Assembly (NCBI RefSeq): GCF_020889685.1
Contig: NZ_JACMYO010000010.1
Location: forward strand, 1-64,000
From: Bradyrhizobium oropedii
Lineage (GTDB): Bacteria > Pseudomonadota > Alphaproteobacteria > Rhizobiales > Xanthobacteraceae
Length of the DNA stretch: 64,000 nt
Direction: 5' to 3'
Below, piece after piece: positions 55,344 to 62,022 of the stretch. The notes under the pieces are model-generated. The model searched no databases. It worked only from the letters and a program-made list of their open reading frames with translations, and was not told the DNA's origin. Both the position numbers and the translations under genes were made by a program. Within the stretch, counting starts at the first letter, position 1; each line of letters begins with the position of its first letter.

Positions 55344-55751
55344 TCAGGCGATTGTTTCGACCTCGATTGTCTTCGCCAACCTTGCGCGAAGATCGTCTTC
55401 GATCCAGGCGAACACCGTTTCCGCATCGATCCCTGTTGCGCCGGCAGCGTGGATCACATCGACCACGCGCCGCATGCTGCGCATCTCCTGGCTATCCAGC
55501 GGACCATTTCGCTGCTCGATCGAAACCGCGATGTCCTTCGGGATAATCGAGAACATCACGCGCAGATAAGTACTCGGGTCTTCCTTCTTGACGCGCTCCA
55601 GCACGTCACTGCCGCCGCTCGTCCAATGCTTCAGTGCATCCGCACACGCAGCATCAGCAAACTTACTACGGGCGCCCTGAGGTCTCCCGGCTGGATTGCC
55701 GCTCTGCCCTGGCTTCCACGGCTTCAGGCCACTCTTCGGGTTCTGTTTCAT
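55344..55751 (-). CDS. DUF5681 domain protein, possible small-terminase-like factor
   Basis: The 135-residue protein begins MKQNPKSGLKPWKPGQSGNP and continues AGRPQGARSKFADAACADAL, the DUF5681 signature (GQSGNPAGRPKG). DUF5681 proteins are common in phage packaging regions and have been suggested to act like small terminases; that is not proven. A helical C-terminal part follows. It starts the late part of the leftward gene series, after a 159-base gap from the helicase gene. Confidence 0.72.
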   Translation of the reverse strand: MKQNPKSGLKPWKPGQSGNPAGRPQGARSKFADAACADALKHWTSGGSDVLERVKKEDPSTYLRVMFSIIPKDIAVSIEQRNGPLDSQEMRSMRRVVDVIHAAGATGIDAETVFAWIEDDLRARLAKTIEVETIA

Positions 55752-55910
55752 CACTGGCTGCACTCCCAACCGGTCAAGTGCCACCTGTGACGACCATGAC
55801 GACCTTGACGGCTATTTCCCTTAATCGTCCCACCCGCGCGCGCGTGAGAAGTCGATATGTAGACCCCCGTCAAGCTTGTCACGCTTGTCATTGGCTCCAT
55901 GCCCATCCTG

Positions 55911-57296
55911 TTAATCGCCACCATTGAAACTGGCTTTTGGCAAAAGGCTGATGCCCAGGAACTCGCGAGCCTTAGCCGTTCGGTAGAACTTGAACTTGTG
56001 CCGCAACATTTGGTCTTTGAACGATTGCTGAGTACCGGGGCCAATGCCGGCGCTCTGGGCAAACTCTCGCCACGACTTAAAGAGCTTGCCGCTGGTTTCG
56101 GATCGATCGACGTTGCCGGGATCGCAAACGCACTCCTCCGCGAGCCAGTGCGCGAATACATCCTGATCGCTGAAATATTCTTCCGTTGCGGCAAGCACGC
56201 TGGCGGGTTTCAGGAGACCGTTGGCCTGCCAGTCGAGGCAACCATCAACCATCCATTGCAGGATGGCACCGGCTTCCATGAGCAGCTTACGCTCCAACTC
56301 ACGATCCGGCTTATCTGGCTTGCGCTCGAACGGCACGATCAGGAACCGGCGCCGGGCAGCTTCGTCGACGTTCCGCAACACCGGCTTGTGATTGCCGACG
56401 ATGGTCAACTTGAACTGCGGAACGAACTCGAAAAAGTCCTGCCTCATAAAGCGAGCGCTGATCCGGTCGCCGCCCGTCATCTGCTTGATCCGGCTTTCCG
56501 CCCATGGCCGGCCTTCCTCGGTCTCGGAGGCTGTCACCAGTCTGGCCCCCCGAAGCATTGCGAGATCGGTCGGGTGCTTGTCCGATGACGACGCCGTGAA
56601 CGTGTCCATTGCCGATGTCGTGGCGTAGTCCTTCAGGATCGCGGCAACGATATTGAGGAAAACTGACTTTCCATTGCCACCGGGCCCGTACACAAAAACC
56701 AGCGCGTGCTCGGTCGTCAGCCCGGTCAGGGAATAGCCGCACCATTGCTGCAGGAATCGGATTAGCTCGGCATCGCTTCCCGTAGTCTCGTCAAGAAACT
56801 TTAGCCACTGCGGGCAACCGGACGGCGCCGGTGCGACGCTGGTCAGCTTGGTAATCCCGTCATTCCGGCGAGGGAGTAGAAGCTTGCCCTGCCGCAGATC
56901 TATCGTTCCGCCCGGCGTGCCAAGCCGCATCGGATCCGCGTCCCAATAGCTGACGGTAACAGCGATGTCGGGATCATTCTTGGCGAACTTCTCAACGCCG
57001 GAGGCAAAGCCCACGGAGTTGATTTTTACTCGTTTGGTTGCAGGCTGGTCTTCAGCTATGCCGCGTGCGAGCTCACGCGCCCAGTGAAACGCGATGCCGG
57101 TTTGCTCTTTCGCCCATGCACGGCTGTTCCACCGAAACCATGCGCCGGTTGAGTGACAGAACCTCAGGTTCTCGCCAAAGCGTTCAACGAACTGCCGGGC
57201 GGCCGAGTCCTCGGTAACCACGTCGTTGGGCATGCTCCGCGGATAGGCTTCACGCTCCTGCCGCAGGGCCTCCTCATCCATCTCCGCCTGGTTCAT
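55911..57296 (-). CDS. Phage/plasmid D5/P4-type SF3 helicase (primase C-terminal type)
   Basis: The 461-residue replication protein has a D5_N region (DETTGSDAELIRFLQQWCGY) and an SF3 helicase core: Walker A YGPGGNGKSVFLN (about 203-215), Walker B-like ARLVTASETEEGRPWAESRI, motif C LTIVGNHKPVLRN, and the arginine finger in DEAARRRFLIVPFERKPD. It lacks an N-terminal primase domain, so it is helicase only. Such proteins start replication of phages, plasmids and satellites such as P4. It is last of the early gene chain. Confidence 0.9.
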   Translation of the reverse strand: MNQAEMDEEALRQEREAYPRSMPNDVVTEDSAARQFVERFGENLRFCHSTGAWFRWNSRAWAKEQTGIAFHWARELARGIAEDQPATKRVKINSVGFASGVEKFAKNDPDIAVTVSYWDADPMRLGTPGGTIDLRQGKLLLPRRNDGITKLTSVAPAPSGCPQWLKFLDETTGSDAELIRFLQQWCGYSLTGLTTEHALVFVYGPGGNGKSVFLNIVAAILKDYATTSAMDTFTASSSDKHPTDLAMLRGARLVTASETEEGRPWAESRIKQMTGGDRISARFMRQDFFEFVPQFKLTIVGNHKPVLRNVDEAARRRFLIVPFERKPDKPDRELERKLLMEAGAILQWMVDGCLDWQANGLLKPASVLAATEEYFSDQDVFAHWLAEECVCDPGNVDRSETSGKLFKSWREFAQSAGIGPGTQQSFKDQMLRHKFKFYRTAKAREFLGISLLPKASFNGGD

Positions 57297-57559
57297 GCAG
57301 CCCTCAAGAGCCAGGTTGGAAGGGGCTGGGGCTGCCCGAACGCGTCGGACATGAGGAACTGCACGAAATCGACGCCATGCGCGTCGATCAGATTGTTTGC
57401 CAGAGCGGTATCCCAGAGCGCGTCCACCGCAATGCCGTGATCCACCACGCCGCGCTGCACGATTTCGGCAAGGATCTCGGCCTGATCATGGAAGGCATTC
57501 ACCTTGCCCAGGGCTACCGCGCGGCGCATTTCTCTCAATTCGCGATCGACGCGCGTCAT
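57293..57559 (-). CDS. Small hypothetical early phage protein (88 aa)
   Basis: The frame begins MTRVDRELREMRRAVALGKV, is helical, and ends AFGQPQPLPTWLLRAA. ATGA overlaps on both sides place it firmly between the nuclease and helicase genes. No motif recognised. Confidence 0.65.
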   Translation of the reverse strand: MTRVDRELREMRRAVALGKVNAFHDQAEILAEIVQRGVVDHGIAVDALWDTALANNLIDAHGVDFVQFLMSDAFGQPQPLPTWLLRAA

Positions 57560-57876
57560 GGCTTGCCTGCCTTTGCCGCAATTTCAGCGGCCAGCTTGAG
57601 AGGCAGGACAACCAACGGCTCTTTGCGATCGGCGCGGACAATCAAGAGGTCCCTCGCCTCGAGCCAGCGATAAAGCTCCCTAAATCCATTGGCTCGGCAC
57701 TTCACCTCGGCGACGCGATCAATATTCAAAACCGGAATGGTCACGTCGCCGAGGTAAGAGCCGCCGGCAGCACCGCTCAGCGGCACCCGCTCGGCAGCAA
57801 AGCCGCGCTCCTGAAGAAATTTGACAATCGCACGTTCGGCACGATTGCCCTTGTCTCTTGACGCTCGACCACCCAT
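57556..57876 (-). CDS. PD-(D/E)XK endonuclease, Holliday-junction-resolvase-like
   Basis: The 106-residue protein has the compact Hjc/RusA-like layout. It begins MGGRASRDKGNRAERAIVKF, with the early Glu in helix 1, then GGSYLGDVTI (motif II Asp) and DRVAEVKCRANGF (ExK). This is the PD-(D/E)XK core of archaeal-type resolvases and VRR-type nucleases. It probably acts in phage replication or recombination beside the SF3 helicase. ATG at 57876 overlaps the upstream stop as TGATG. Confidence 0.8.
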   Translation of the reverse strand: MGGRASRDKGNRAERAIVKFLQERGFAAERVPLSGAAGGSYLGDVTIPVLNIDRVAEVKCRANGFRELYRWLEARDLLIVRADRKEPLVVLPLKLAAEIAAKAGKP

Positions 57877-58187
57877 CAAAGCACCTCCGGGCTGGAGATG
57901 CGGTCAAGGGCGGCACCGATCGGCGATGAGGCAATGCCGAACCTGTCACGCTTGATGGCGTGTGCGAGCTGCCGCACTGATACCCCGTATTGAAGCGCAA
58001 TGCTGGCGATGATGGCGGCATCCGACATCAGCACGTCCAGCATGCTGTCCGAGCGATCGGCGTTCAGGAATATCTCGCCGATTTGGCCGTCAGGCTTGTA
58101 GCCCACCGTTACCTTGACAAGGATTCCGTCCCGATCGAATTCCTGGGTTTCGTTTGGTCGGCGGTTGGGGAGACATTCGCGAGTCAT
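57876..58187 (-). CDS. TSCPD-domain-like protein (103 aa)
   Basis: The 103-residue protein resembles the TSCPD domain found at the C-terminus of B12-dependent ribonucleotide reductases: KVTVGYKPDGQIGEIFLNAD, then DAAIIASIALQYGVSVRQLA and SPIGAALDRI. Here it is free-standing, with no reductase in the element. What the free domain does is unknown. A link to nucleotide supply or to sequestration of host reductase is only a guess. ATGA coupled to the preceding gene. Confidence 0.65.
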   Translation of the reverse strand: MTRECLPNRRPNETQEFDRDGILVKVTVGYKPDGQIGEIFLNADRSDSMLDVLMSDAAIIASIALQYGVSVRQLAHAIKRDRFGIASSPIGAALDRISSPEVL

Positions 58188-58441
58188 GCGGCCTCCGGAT
58201 CGTCGGGACCTTGGTGGCGAGCGAGTGCCCGCTTGATCTCTTCAATCTCTTCCGGAGACTTGCCGATGAAGGCGAGCAGTCCGAGCTTTGGCGCGCTTTC
58301 GGTGCGCTCGATGTTGGCCTGCAGCTTGATCAGTGCGGCGGCCAGCGTCGAAAGCATCTTGTGTTGTTCCGCCAGCGGCGAATGCTCAATGGCAAAATCA
58401 ACGTTATCGAGGACCATTTGTCTGTGGGCTTCGGGGTTCAT
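58184..58441 (-). CDS. Small hypothetical early phage protein (85 aa)
   Basis: The frame begins MNPEAHRQMVLDNVDFAIEH and is a helical protein with LAAALIKLQANIERTESAPK and KSPEEIEEIKRALARHQGPD. ATGA overlaps at both ends. No motif recognised. Confidence 0.6.
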   Translation of the reverse strand: MNPEAHRQMVLDNVDFAIEHSPLAEQHKMLSTLAAALIKLQANIERTESAPKLGLLAFIGKSPEEIEEIKRALARHQGPDDPEAA

Positions 58442-58629
58442 CGCAGCGCCTCCCCGAAAGCGAGATCAGCGACCACTGCAGCGGTTGATGCCGGCAGGTC
58501 GAAAACCTGAGCGAGGAATTGCAGCCGAAGCCGGCTTGTGGCATTGTCCGGGTCGATCTTGCTAGCCGCGAGAGAGACTTCCGGAGCCCCGCTTGCCAGA
58601 GCGGGGTTTTCCATTTCGAGCAGGCGCAT
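58438..58629 (-). CDS. Small hypothetical early phage protein (63 aa)
   Basis: The frame begins MRLLEMENPALASGAPEVSL and ends TAAVVADLAFGEALR. It overlaps the excisionase-like gene by one base (TGATG) and the next by four. No motif recognised. Confidence 0.55.
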   Translation of the reverse strand: MRLLEMENPALASGAPEVSLAASKIDPDNATSRLRLQFLAQVFDLPASTAAVVADLAFGEALR

Positions 58630-58826
58630 CAGGCGACCTCGCCAGTTGCACGCTTGTGATAGCCTTCACGGATCTTGCTCTTCAGCCCAACCCAGCGGCC
58701 ACCTTGTTTGAACACGCCGTAAAGCTCGCCTTTCTCGGCGAGGTAAAAGGCGCGCCTCTCATCAATGCCGGTGAACCGGCTGATCGACTTCATCCCCTCC
58801 AGGAGATCGTCTGCGATGGTATCCAT
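58629..58826 (-). CDS. Excisionase-like small DNA-binding protein (65 aa)
   Basis: The 65-residue protein begins MDTIADDLLEGMKSISRFTG. It has the winged-helix excisionase pattern: IDERRAFYLAEKGELYGVFK as recognition region, followed by GGRWVGLKSKIREGY, corresponding to the wing. First gene of the leftward operon, next to the regulator and opposite the integrase, it is a good candidate for directionality factor or early regulator. Confidence 0.7.
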   Translation of the reverse strand: MDTIADDLLEGMKSISRFTGIDERRAFYLAEKGELYGVFKQGGRWVGLKSKIREGYHKRATGEVA

Positions 58827-58848
58827 CCTATTTCCTCATGATTGCACC

Positions 58849-58863
58849 TAATACGCATTACGC
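58849..58863. promoter_or_regulatory. Putative regulator binding site upstream of excisionase-like gene
   Basis: TAATACGCATTACGC lies 23 bases before the start of the leftward operon. Its near copy, read on the other strand, is at 59383-59397 (11 of 15 positions match), in front of the MerR-like gene. The pair suggests one protein, probably the MerR-like regulator, acts at both promoters. Confidence 0.4.
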
Positions 58864-58892
58864 ACTTACTCGCACAAAAAAGAGAGGAACGC

Positions 58893-59366
58893 CTATTTCA
58901 GCTTCCCCAAATAAGTCTCCAGGCGAATGGCCATGACCATGCTGTTGGGCTTGTGATGGTGGAGGAAGTAAATCTTCTGGCTCCCTCGTGGATCAACTGC
59001 GGTCTGAGCTATGCTGCATCTGTACTCGCGGTCTTCCTTCGCGTCCCAGCTCTCACAGATCAACATCGTATCTCCATCCCCACCGATGGCCGATGAAAAG
59101 ACTTTTGCATTGGCATCAAGCAGCATCATCGAGCGCAGAGCCGTAGCAATCTTTTTTAGTTCACCGATGGCAATTTGCCGCTCAGCAAAGGGCCGAATAG
59201 CACAGCCAATAATGGCCTCCTCGCGGGAGAACTGACGGTGCGTCCCGGTCCCGGCATCCTCTGTCCCGCGGTCCGCTTGAATCACACCTCGATCGGCCCA
59301 AAGCTGGAGTGACCGGCGCTTTGCGCCCGTTACTTCCACCAAACCGCCCAACGAATAGCTGTCCAT
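58893..59366 (-). CDS. MerR-family-like transcriptional regulator of the element
   Basis: The 157-residue protein begins MDSYSLGGLVEVTGAKRRSL. It has a MerR-type helix-turn-helix and wing: GLVEVTGAKRRSLQLWADRG, then GTGTHRQFSREEAIIGCAI. The C-terminal half (about 80-157) is not a metal or drug domain I recognise and ends RLETYLGKLK. It lies between the excisionase-like gene and the divergent integrase, the usual place for a lysogeny switch. The ATG at 59366 has an AAGGGA ribosome site. Confidence 0.75.
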   Translation of the reverse strand: MDSYSLGGLVEVTGAKRRSLQLWADRGVIQADRGTEDAGTGTHRQFSREEAIIGCAIRPFAERQIAIGELKKIATALRSMMLLDANAKVFSSAIGGDGDTMLICESWDAKEDREYRCSIAQTAVDPRGSQKIYFLHHHKPNSMVMAIRLETYLGKLK

Positions 59367-59382
59367 CACCGTCCCTTCAAGA

Positions 59383-59397
59383 ACGCAGTACGTATTA
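59383..59397. promoter_or_regulatory. Putative regulator binding site in integrase/regulator intergenic region
   Basis: ACGCAGTACGTATTA, read on the minus strand as TAATACGTACTGCGT, resembles the site at 58849-58863. It lies 17-31 bases before the MerR-like start and about 75 bases before the integrase start, so it could control either promoter. Confidence 0.4.
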
Positions 59398-59470
59398 TGT
59401 GCTTTACAACTGCCGCGGATTGGTGTCAATTGGTTTCAACGGACACCAATCATTCCGGCGGGGACAAGTC

Positions 59471-60637
59471 ATGGCAAAGGTGCGCAAGCGGAAACTTCCC
59501 TCGGGCCTCATCCGTTGGCAGGCGGGCTATATCGACGGCGCGGGCGAGCGCCGCTTCAAGATGTTCGAGAAGAAGTCCGACGCCGAGGCGTGGCTTGTCG
59601 AAGTTCGGCATGACATGGTTCGCGGCCTGCACACGCCGGGCAGCATCTCCCCCACCATGAAGGAAGCCGCGGCGCTCTGGATCAAGCGGTGCAAGGAAAA
59701 GGGCCTGGAGCCTTCGACCGTGAAGGGCTACGAGGAGCACGTGAAGCTCCACATTGTTCCGCTCATTGGGGCGAAGAAGGCATCGGAAATGACGGTGCCG
59801 GCTATCAATGCCTATGCTGACCAGCTTCGAGCTGCCGGCACATCGGCCGAAATGATCAAGAAGGTCGTCGGCTCGGTTGGCAGCATCTTCAAAGAGCTTC
59901 GGCGCCGCGGCCTGTCGAGCACTGCCCCCACGGCTGGCGTCGATCTTGATCTGCCAGACCGGGAAGACCCGCGCCCTGATATTCCCACCAAGGTCGAGCT
60001 GCAGGCCATCATTGCAGGTGCCGTCGATCGCTGGCGGCCCGTTATGCTGGTCGCCATCTTCTGCGGCTTGCGTGCCAGTGAGCTGCGTGGCCTTTCCTGG
60101 CTGAACGTCGATTTTGCGGCCAAACAACTCAGCCTGACCCAGCGGGCAGACGCTTCCCACCGGATCGGCAACCTGAAGTCAAAGGCTGCCTATCGCACTA
60201 TCCCCTGCCCGCCGATCGTGATGAACGCCCTGCGGGAATGGAAGCTTAAGTGCCCGAAGGGCGATCTGAACCTGGTTTTCCCGAACGGGGTCGGCAAGGT
60301 CGAATCCCATTCGAACATGCTCGAACGAGGCCTCCATCCGATCCTGGTAGCCAAGGGCATCACCGAAGCGGCGCCCGTGCTCGACGCCGATGGAAAGCCG
60401 ACCCTCAAGAACGGCGAGCCCGTGATGGCGGAAGTGCCTAAGTACGGCTTACACACCCTGCGCCACGCCTGCGCCTCTCTGTGGATCGAGAACGGTCACA
60501 ATCCGAAGCAGATCCAGCGCCTGATGGGCCATAGCTCAATCAAGGTCACTTTCGACATTTACGGGCACCTGTTCGCCGATGCCGAGGCAGACCAGCGAGC
60601 CGCCGAAACCCTTCAAAACCGATTGCTTGGCAGCTGA
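59471..60637 (+). CDS. Tyrosine site-specific integrase
   Basis: The 388-residue phage-type integrase has an N-terminal arm-binding part (MAKVRKRKLPSGLIRWQAGY), a SAM-like core-binding domain (about 60-155), and a catalytic domain with R201 in CGLRASELRGL, K238, H328 and R331 in LHTLRHACASLW, H354 in LMGHSS, and nucleophile Y364 in FDIYGHLF. All catalytic residues are present. It faces the right end of the element 60 bases inside attR. The ATG at 59471 follows GGGGAC. It presumably recombined the 45-bp core in tRNA-Arg. Confidence 0.95.
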   Translation: MAKVRKRKLPSGLIRWQAGYIDGAGERRFKMFEKKSDAEAWLVEVRHDMVRGLHTPGSISPTMKEAAALWIKRCKEKGLEPSTVKGYEEHVKLHIVPLIGAKKASEMTVPAINAYADQLRAAGTSAEMIKKVVGSVGSIFKELRRRGLSSTAPTAGVDLDLPDREDPRPDIPTKVELQAIIAGAVDRWRPVMLVAIFCGLRASELRGLSWLNVDFAAKQLSLTQRADASHRIGNLKSKAAYRTIPCPPIVMNALREWKLKCPKGDLNLVFPNGVGKVESHSNMLERGLHPILVAKGITEAAPVLDADGKPTLKNGEPVMAEVPKYGLHTLRHACASLWIENGHNPKQIQRLMGHSSIKVTFDIYGHLFADAEADQRAAETLQNRLLGS

Positions 60638-60651
60638 CGGCAACGCCAGCG

Positions 60652-60660
60652 GAACACGGA
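60652..60660 (+). promoter_or_regulatory. Putative integrase arm-type site near attR
   Basis: GAACACGGA, one mismatch from the CAACACGGA nonamer seen twice near attL and once at 55276-55284, lies just after the integrase stop and 38 bases from the right repeat. Confidence 0.3.
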
Positions 60661-60697
60661 GGAGCTAAGTCGTTGATTAGATTCACAATCCAAAAGG

Positions 60698-60742
60698 TTT
60701 CTACTCCGCGGGTTGCAGGTTCGAATCCTGCCGGGATCGCCA
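60698..60742 (+). repeat. attR: right 45-bp direct repeat
   Basis: An exact copy of the tRNA-Arg 3' half at 45268-45312, lacking the 5' half of the gene, so it is not a functional tRNA. It marks the right boundary of the element. Confidence 0.95.
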
Positions 60743-61081
60743 GCCATTTCAACACGATACGTGTTCGGCTCAACGAAATCCCGCGTCTCATCGCGTGCTA
60801 AAAAAACCTTCAATTTCTTGCTTTCCCGTTTGGTCCCGCTGAGTCGATAGTACACGGATTGTACACGCCACTTCCGCATTTGCTCTGCCGCGCGATGGAC
60901 GAACGGCCCCGGCGCGGTCGGCGCGCCAGGGTCGCATTCCAACTCCCGCAGTCGGGGGGCAGGAGTGACAACGGGAGCACTAGGAGTGACTCTCGACGTT
61001 GCCACTTGTTCCGGCCCTTCGCTGCCCGCGCCGAGCCATTAGGGGTTACTCCGGAGACGCTCGCCGAGCCTTCTCCGCACC
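60743..61081. other. Region right of attR, mostly non-coding repeat
   Basis: These 339 bases have no convincing gene. The right half (from about 60923) is the second copy of the dispersed repeat. The first half (60743-60860) is AT-richer and contains a run of seven A bases (AAAAAAA near 60801). Confidence 0.5.
60923..61015. repeat. Dispersed ~90-bp repeat, copy B
   Basis: Matches 45828-45920 in order: GCGCCAGGG, AACTCCCGC, TCGGGGGG, ACGGGAGCAC, TTGCCACTTGTTCC. Copy A lies inside the phage-like element and copy B just outside it, so the repeat is not specific to the element. Confidence 0.6.
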
Positions 61082-61213
61082 ATGGCCGGCGACGCAATCG
61101 ACAAGATGGCCGACAACACTGTCAGCTCAGATGAGCAAGCCAGCCGCAAGCGGCAACTCGTCAAAGGACCCGAGGAATTCCAGAAGGTGCGACGCGACCG
61201 CAACCGGAAATGA
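61082..61213 (+). CDS. Very small basic protein (43 aa)
   Basis: The frame begins MAGDAIDKMADNTVSSDEQA and continues SRKRQLVKGPEEFQKVRRDR. The pattern DEQASRKRxLxKGPEEF is one I recall from tiny rhizobial proteins. It lies 36 bases before the small membrane-protein gene. Function unknown. Confidence 0.5.
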   Translation: MAGDAIDKMADNTVSSDEQASRKRQLVKGPEEFQKVRRDRNRK

Positions 61214-61249
61214 ACCGACCGAGGCCACCAGAGATCGAAGGGATAATAA

Positions 61250-61418
61250 ATGGCTGCTGTTTCACTTCTGATCGGTATTTTGATCATCGCTGTGGTGGGA
61301 GCAATCTGCTTTTGGGTGATCGACAGATTTGCGCCTGACGGTCGACTGGCACAATTGCTAAAGCTCTTAGTCGTGCTTGGGCGCGATTGTCCAACGGCTA
61401 CTGGCGCTGACCCACTAG
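61250..61418 (+). pseudogene. Small membrane protein, probable one-base frameshift
   Basis: The ATG at 61250, after an AAGGGA ribosome site, gives MAAVSLLIGILIIAVVGAIC and FWVIDRFAPDGRLAQLLKLL, like the small single-helix proteins of the Thivi_2564 type. After LLVV the open frame turns into a non-hydrophobic tail to 61468. Removing one base at about 61375-61377 instead continues LGAIVQRLLALTH and stops at TAG 61416-61418, which fits the family far better. So the gene probably has a one-base insertion or a read error. Confidence 0.5.
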
Positions 61419-61523
61419 CCCACCCTAGTTGCTTACCTAGACCGAGCGGAACGGCGCGTCCCCTTTAAGGGATCGAAATCCCTCTCCGCGCGTTGAGTAT
61501 TGAGCCCAAGTGGGAGGTCAATA

Positions 61524-61712
61524 ATGATCAACCGAGAGCGGCACACAACTGCGGAGCGCGAAGCCCACAAGATATTCAAAGCGGTCAAGGCGAAGGAAGC
61601 CATGACCGATTACGCCAAAGAGCAAAAAGCGCTCCACGATAATCGAGAGCGCCTAAAGACAGAACGGCTGGCGCGGGAAGCTGAAGCGGCCAACCGTACA
61701 AAAGCAGGTTGA
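61524..61712 (+). CDS. Small charged hypothetical protein (62 aa)
   Basis: The frame begins MINRERHTTAEREAHKIFKA and continues KEAMTDYAKEQKALHDNRER, a single long charged helix. A perfect GGAGGT ribosome site precedes the ATG. Similar short helical proteins occur widely in Bradyrhizobium as I recall. Function unknown. Confidence 0.65.
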   Translation: MINRERHTTAEREAHKIFKAVKAKEAMTDYAKEQKALHDNRERLKTERLAREAEAANRTKAG

Positions 61713-61767
61713 GCGTCCAGCTGGGACACTGGGGGATCAAGTTTTTGGCCTCTCCGTGGAGGGCGAC

Positions 61768-62022
61768 ATGGCCCTGCACTTCCGCCAAGTCGATGCTGAA
61801 CTGGAGATATGGATCGCGGGCAGCGACGACTATTCATTCGTCATCAGCAACGAGAGCCGGAGTGGTCCTGGCCTGCATGGCGAGCCGGGTTTTGTCGCCT
61901 CATATCGCCCCGACTTTCTGAATATGCCCGCCGCTCAAGTGTCCGGCTCGCCCTTTAGCACGTTCGCTGAAGCCGAGCGGGCCTGCGGTGCATTCTTGGG
62001 TCGCCTCATCATTAGGGGATGA
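61768..62022 (+). CDS. Hypothetical protein (84 aa)
   Basis: The protein begins MALHFRQVDAELEIWIAGSD. It has a beta-rich front (YSFVISNESRSGPGLHGEPG) and a C-terminal helix FSTFAEAERACGAFLGRL. The motif SRSGPGLHG...FVASYRP is one I recall from conserved rhizobial proteins. No enzymatic residues are evident. Confidence 0.6.
   Translation: MALHFRQVDAELEIWIAGSDDYSFVISNESRSGPGLHGEPGFVASYRPDFLNMPAAQVSGSPFSTFAEAERACGAFLGRLIIRG

Larger units (their letters stand above)
45268..60742. mobile_element. Integrated phage-like element (deleted prophage or phage satellite) in tRNA-Arg
   Basis: A 15.4-kb element is bounded by identical 45-bp repeats, one being the 3' half of the intact tRNA-Arg. A tyrosine integrase lies inside the right repeat. 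A rightward set of small genes occupies 45.5-49.7 kb, broken by two minus-strand genes. A leftward gene series runs from 58.8 to 49.8 kb, most members overlapping by 1-4 bases: excisionase-like, TSCPD-like, nuclease, helicase, DUF5681, tail-collar fibre, scaffold-like, terminase. Portal, capsid, tape measure, tail tube, protease and endolysin are not found. Either a structural block was lost, or this is a satellite that borrows virions. Confidence 0.88.

Noticed and set aside
60698..60742. A second tRNA-Arg gene
   Set aside because: Only the 3' 45 bases are present; the acceptor 5' strand and D arm are missing, so it is the att repeat.
60546..61005. Minus-strand frames containing AGFEPATRG or PGRIRTCNPRSRN
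   Set aside because: These are conceptual translations of the tRNA 3' sequence, a common annotation artefact.
61440..61490. A complete tRNA-Ser gene
   Set aside because: Only T-arm-like and acceptor-like bases are visible; no D arm or anticodon arm.
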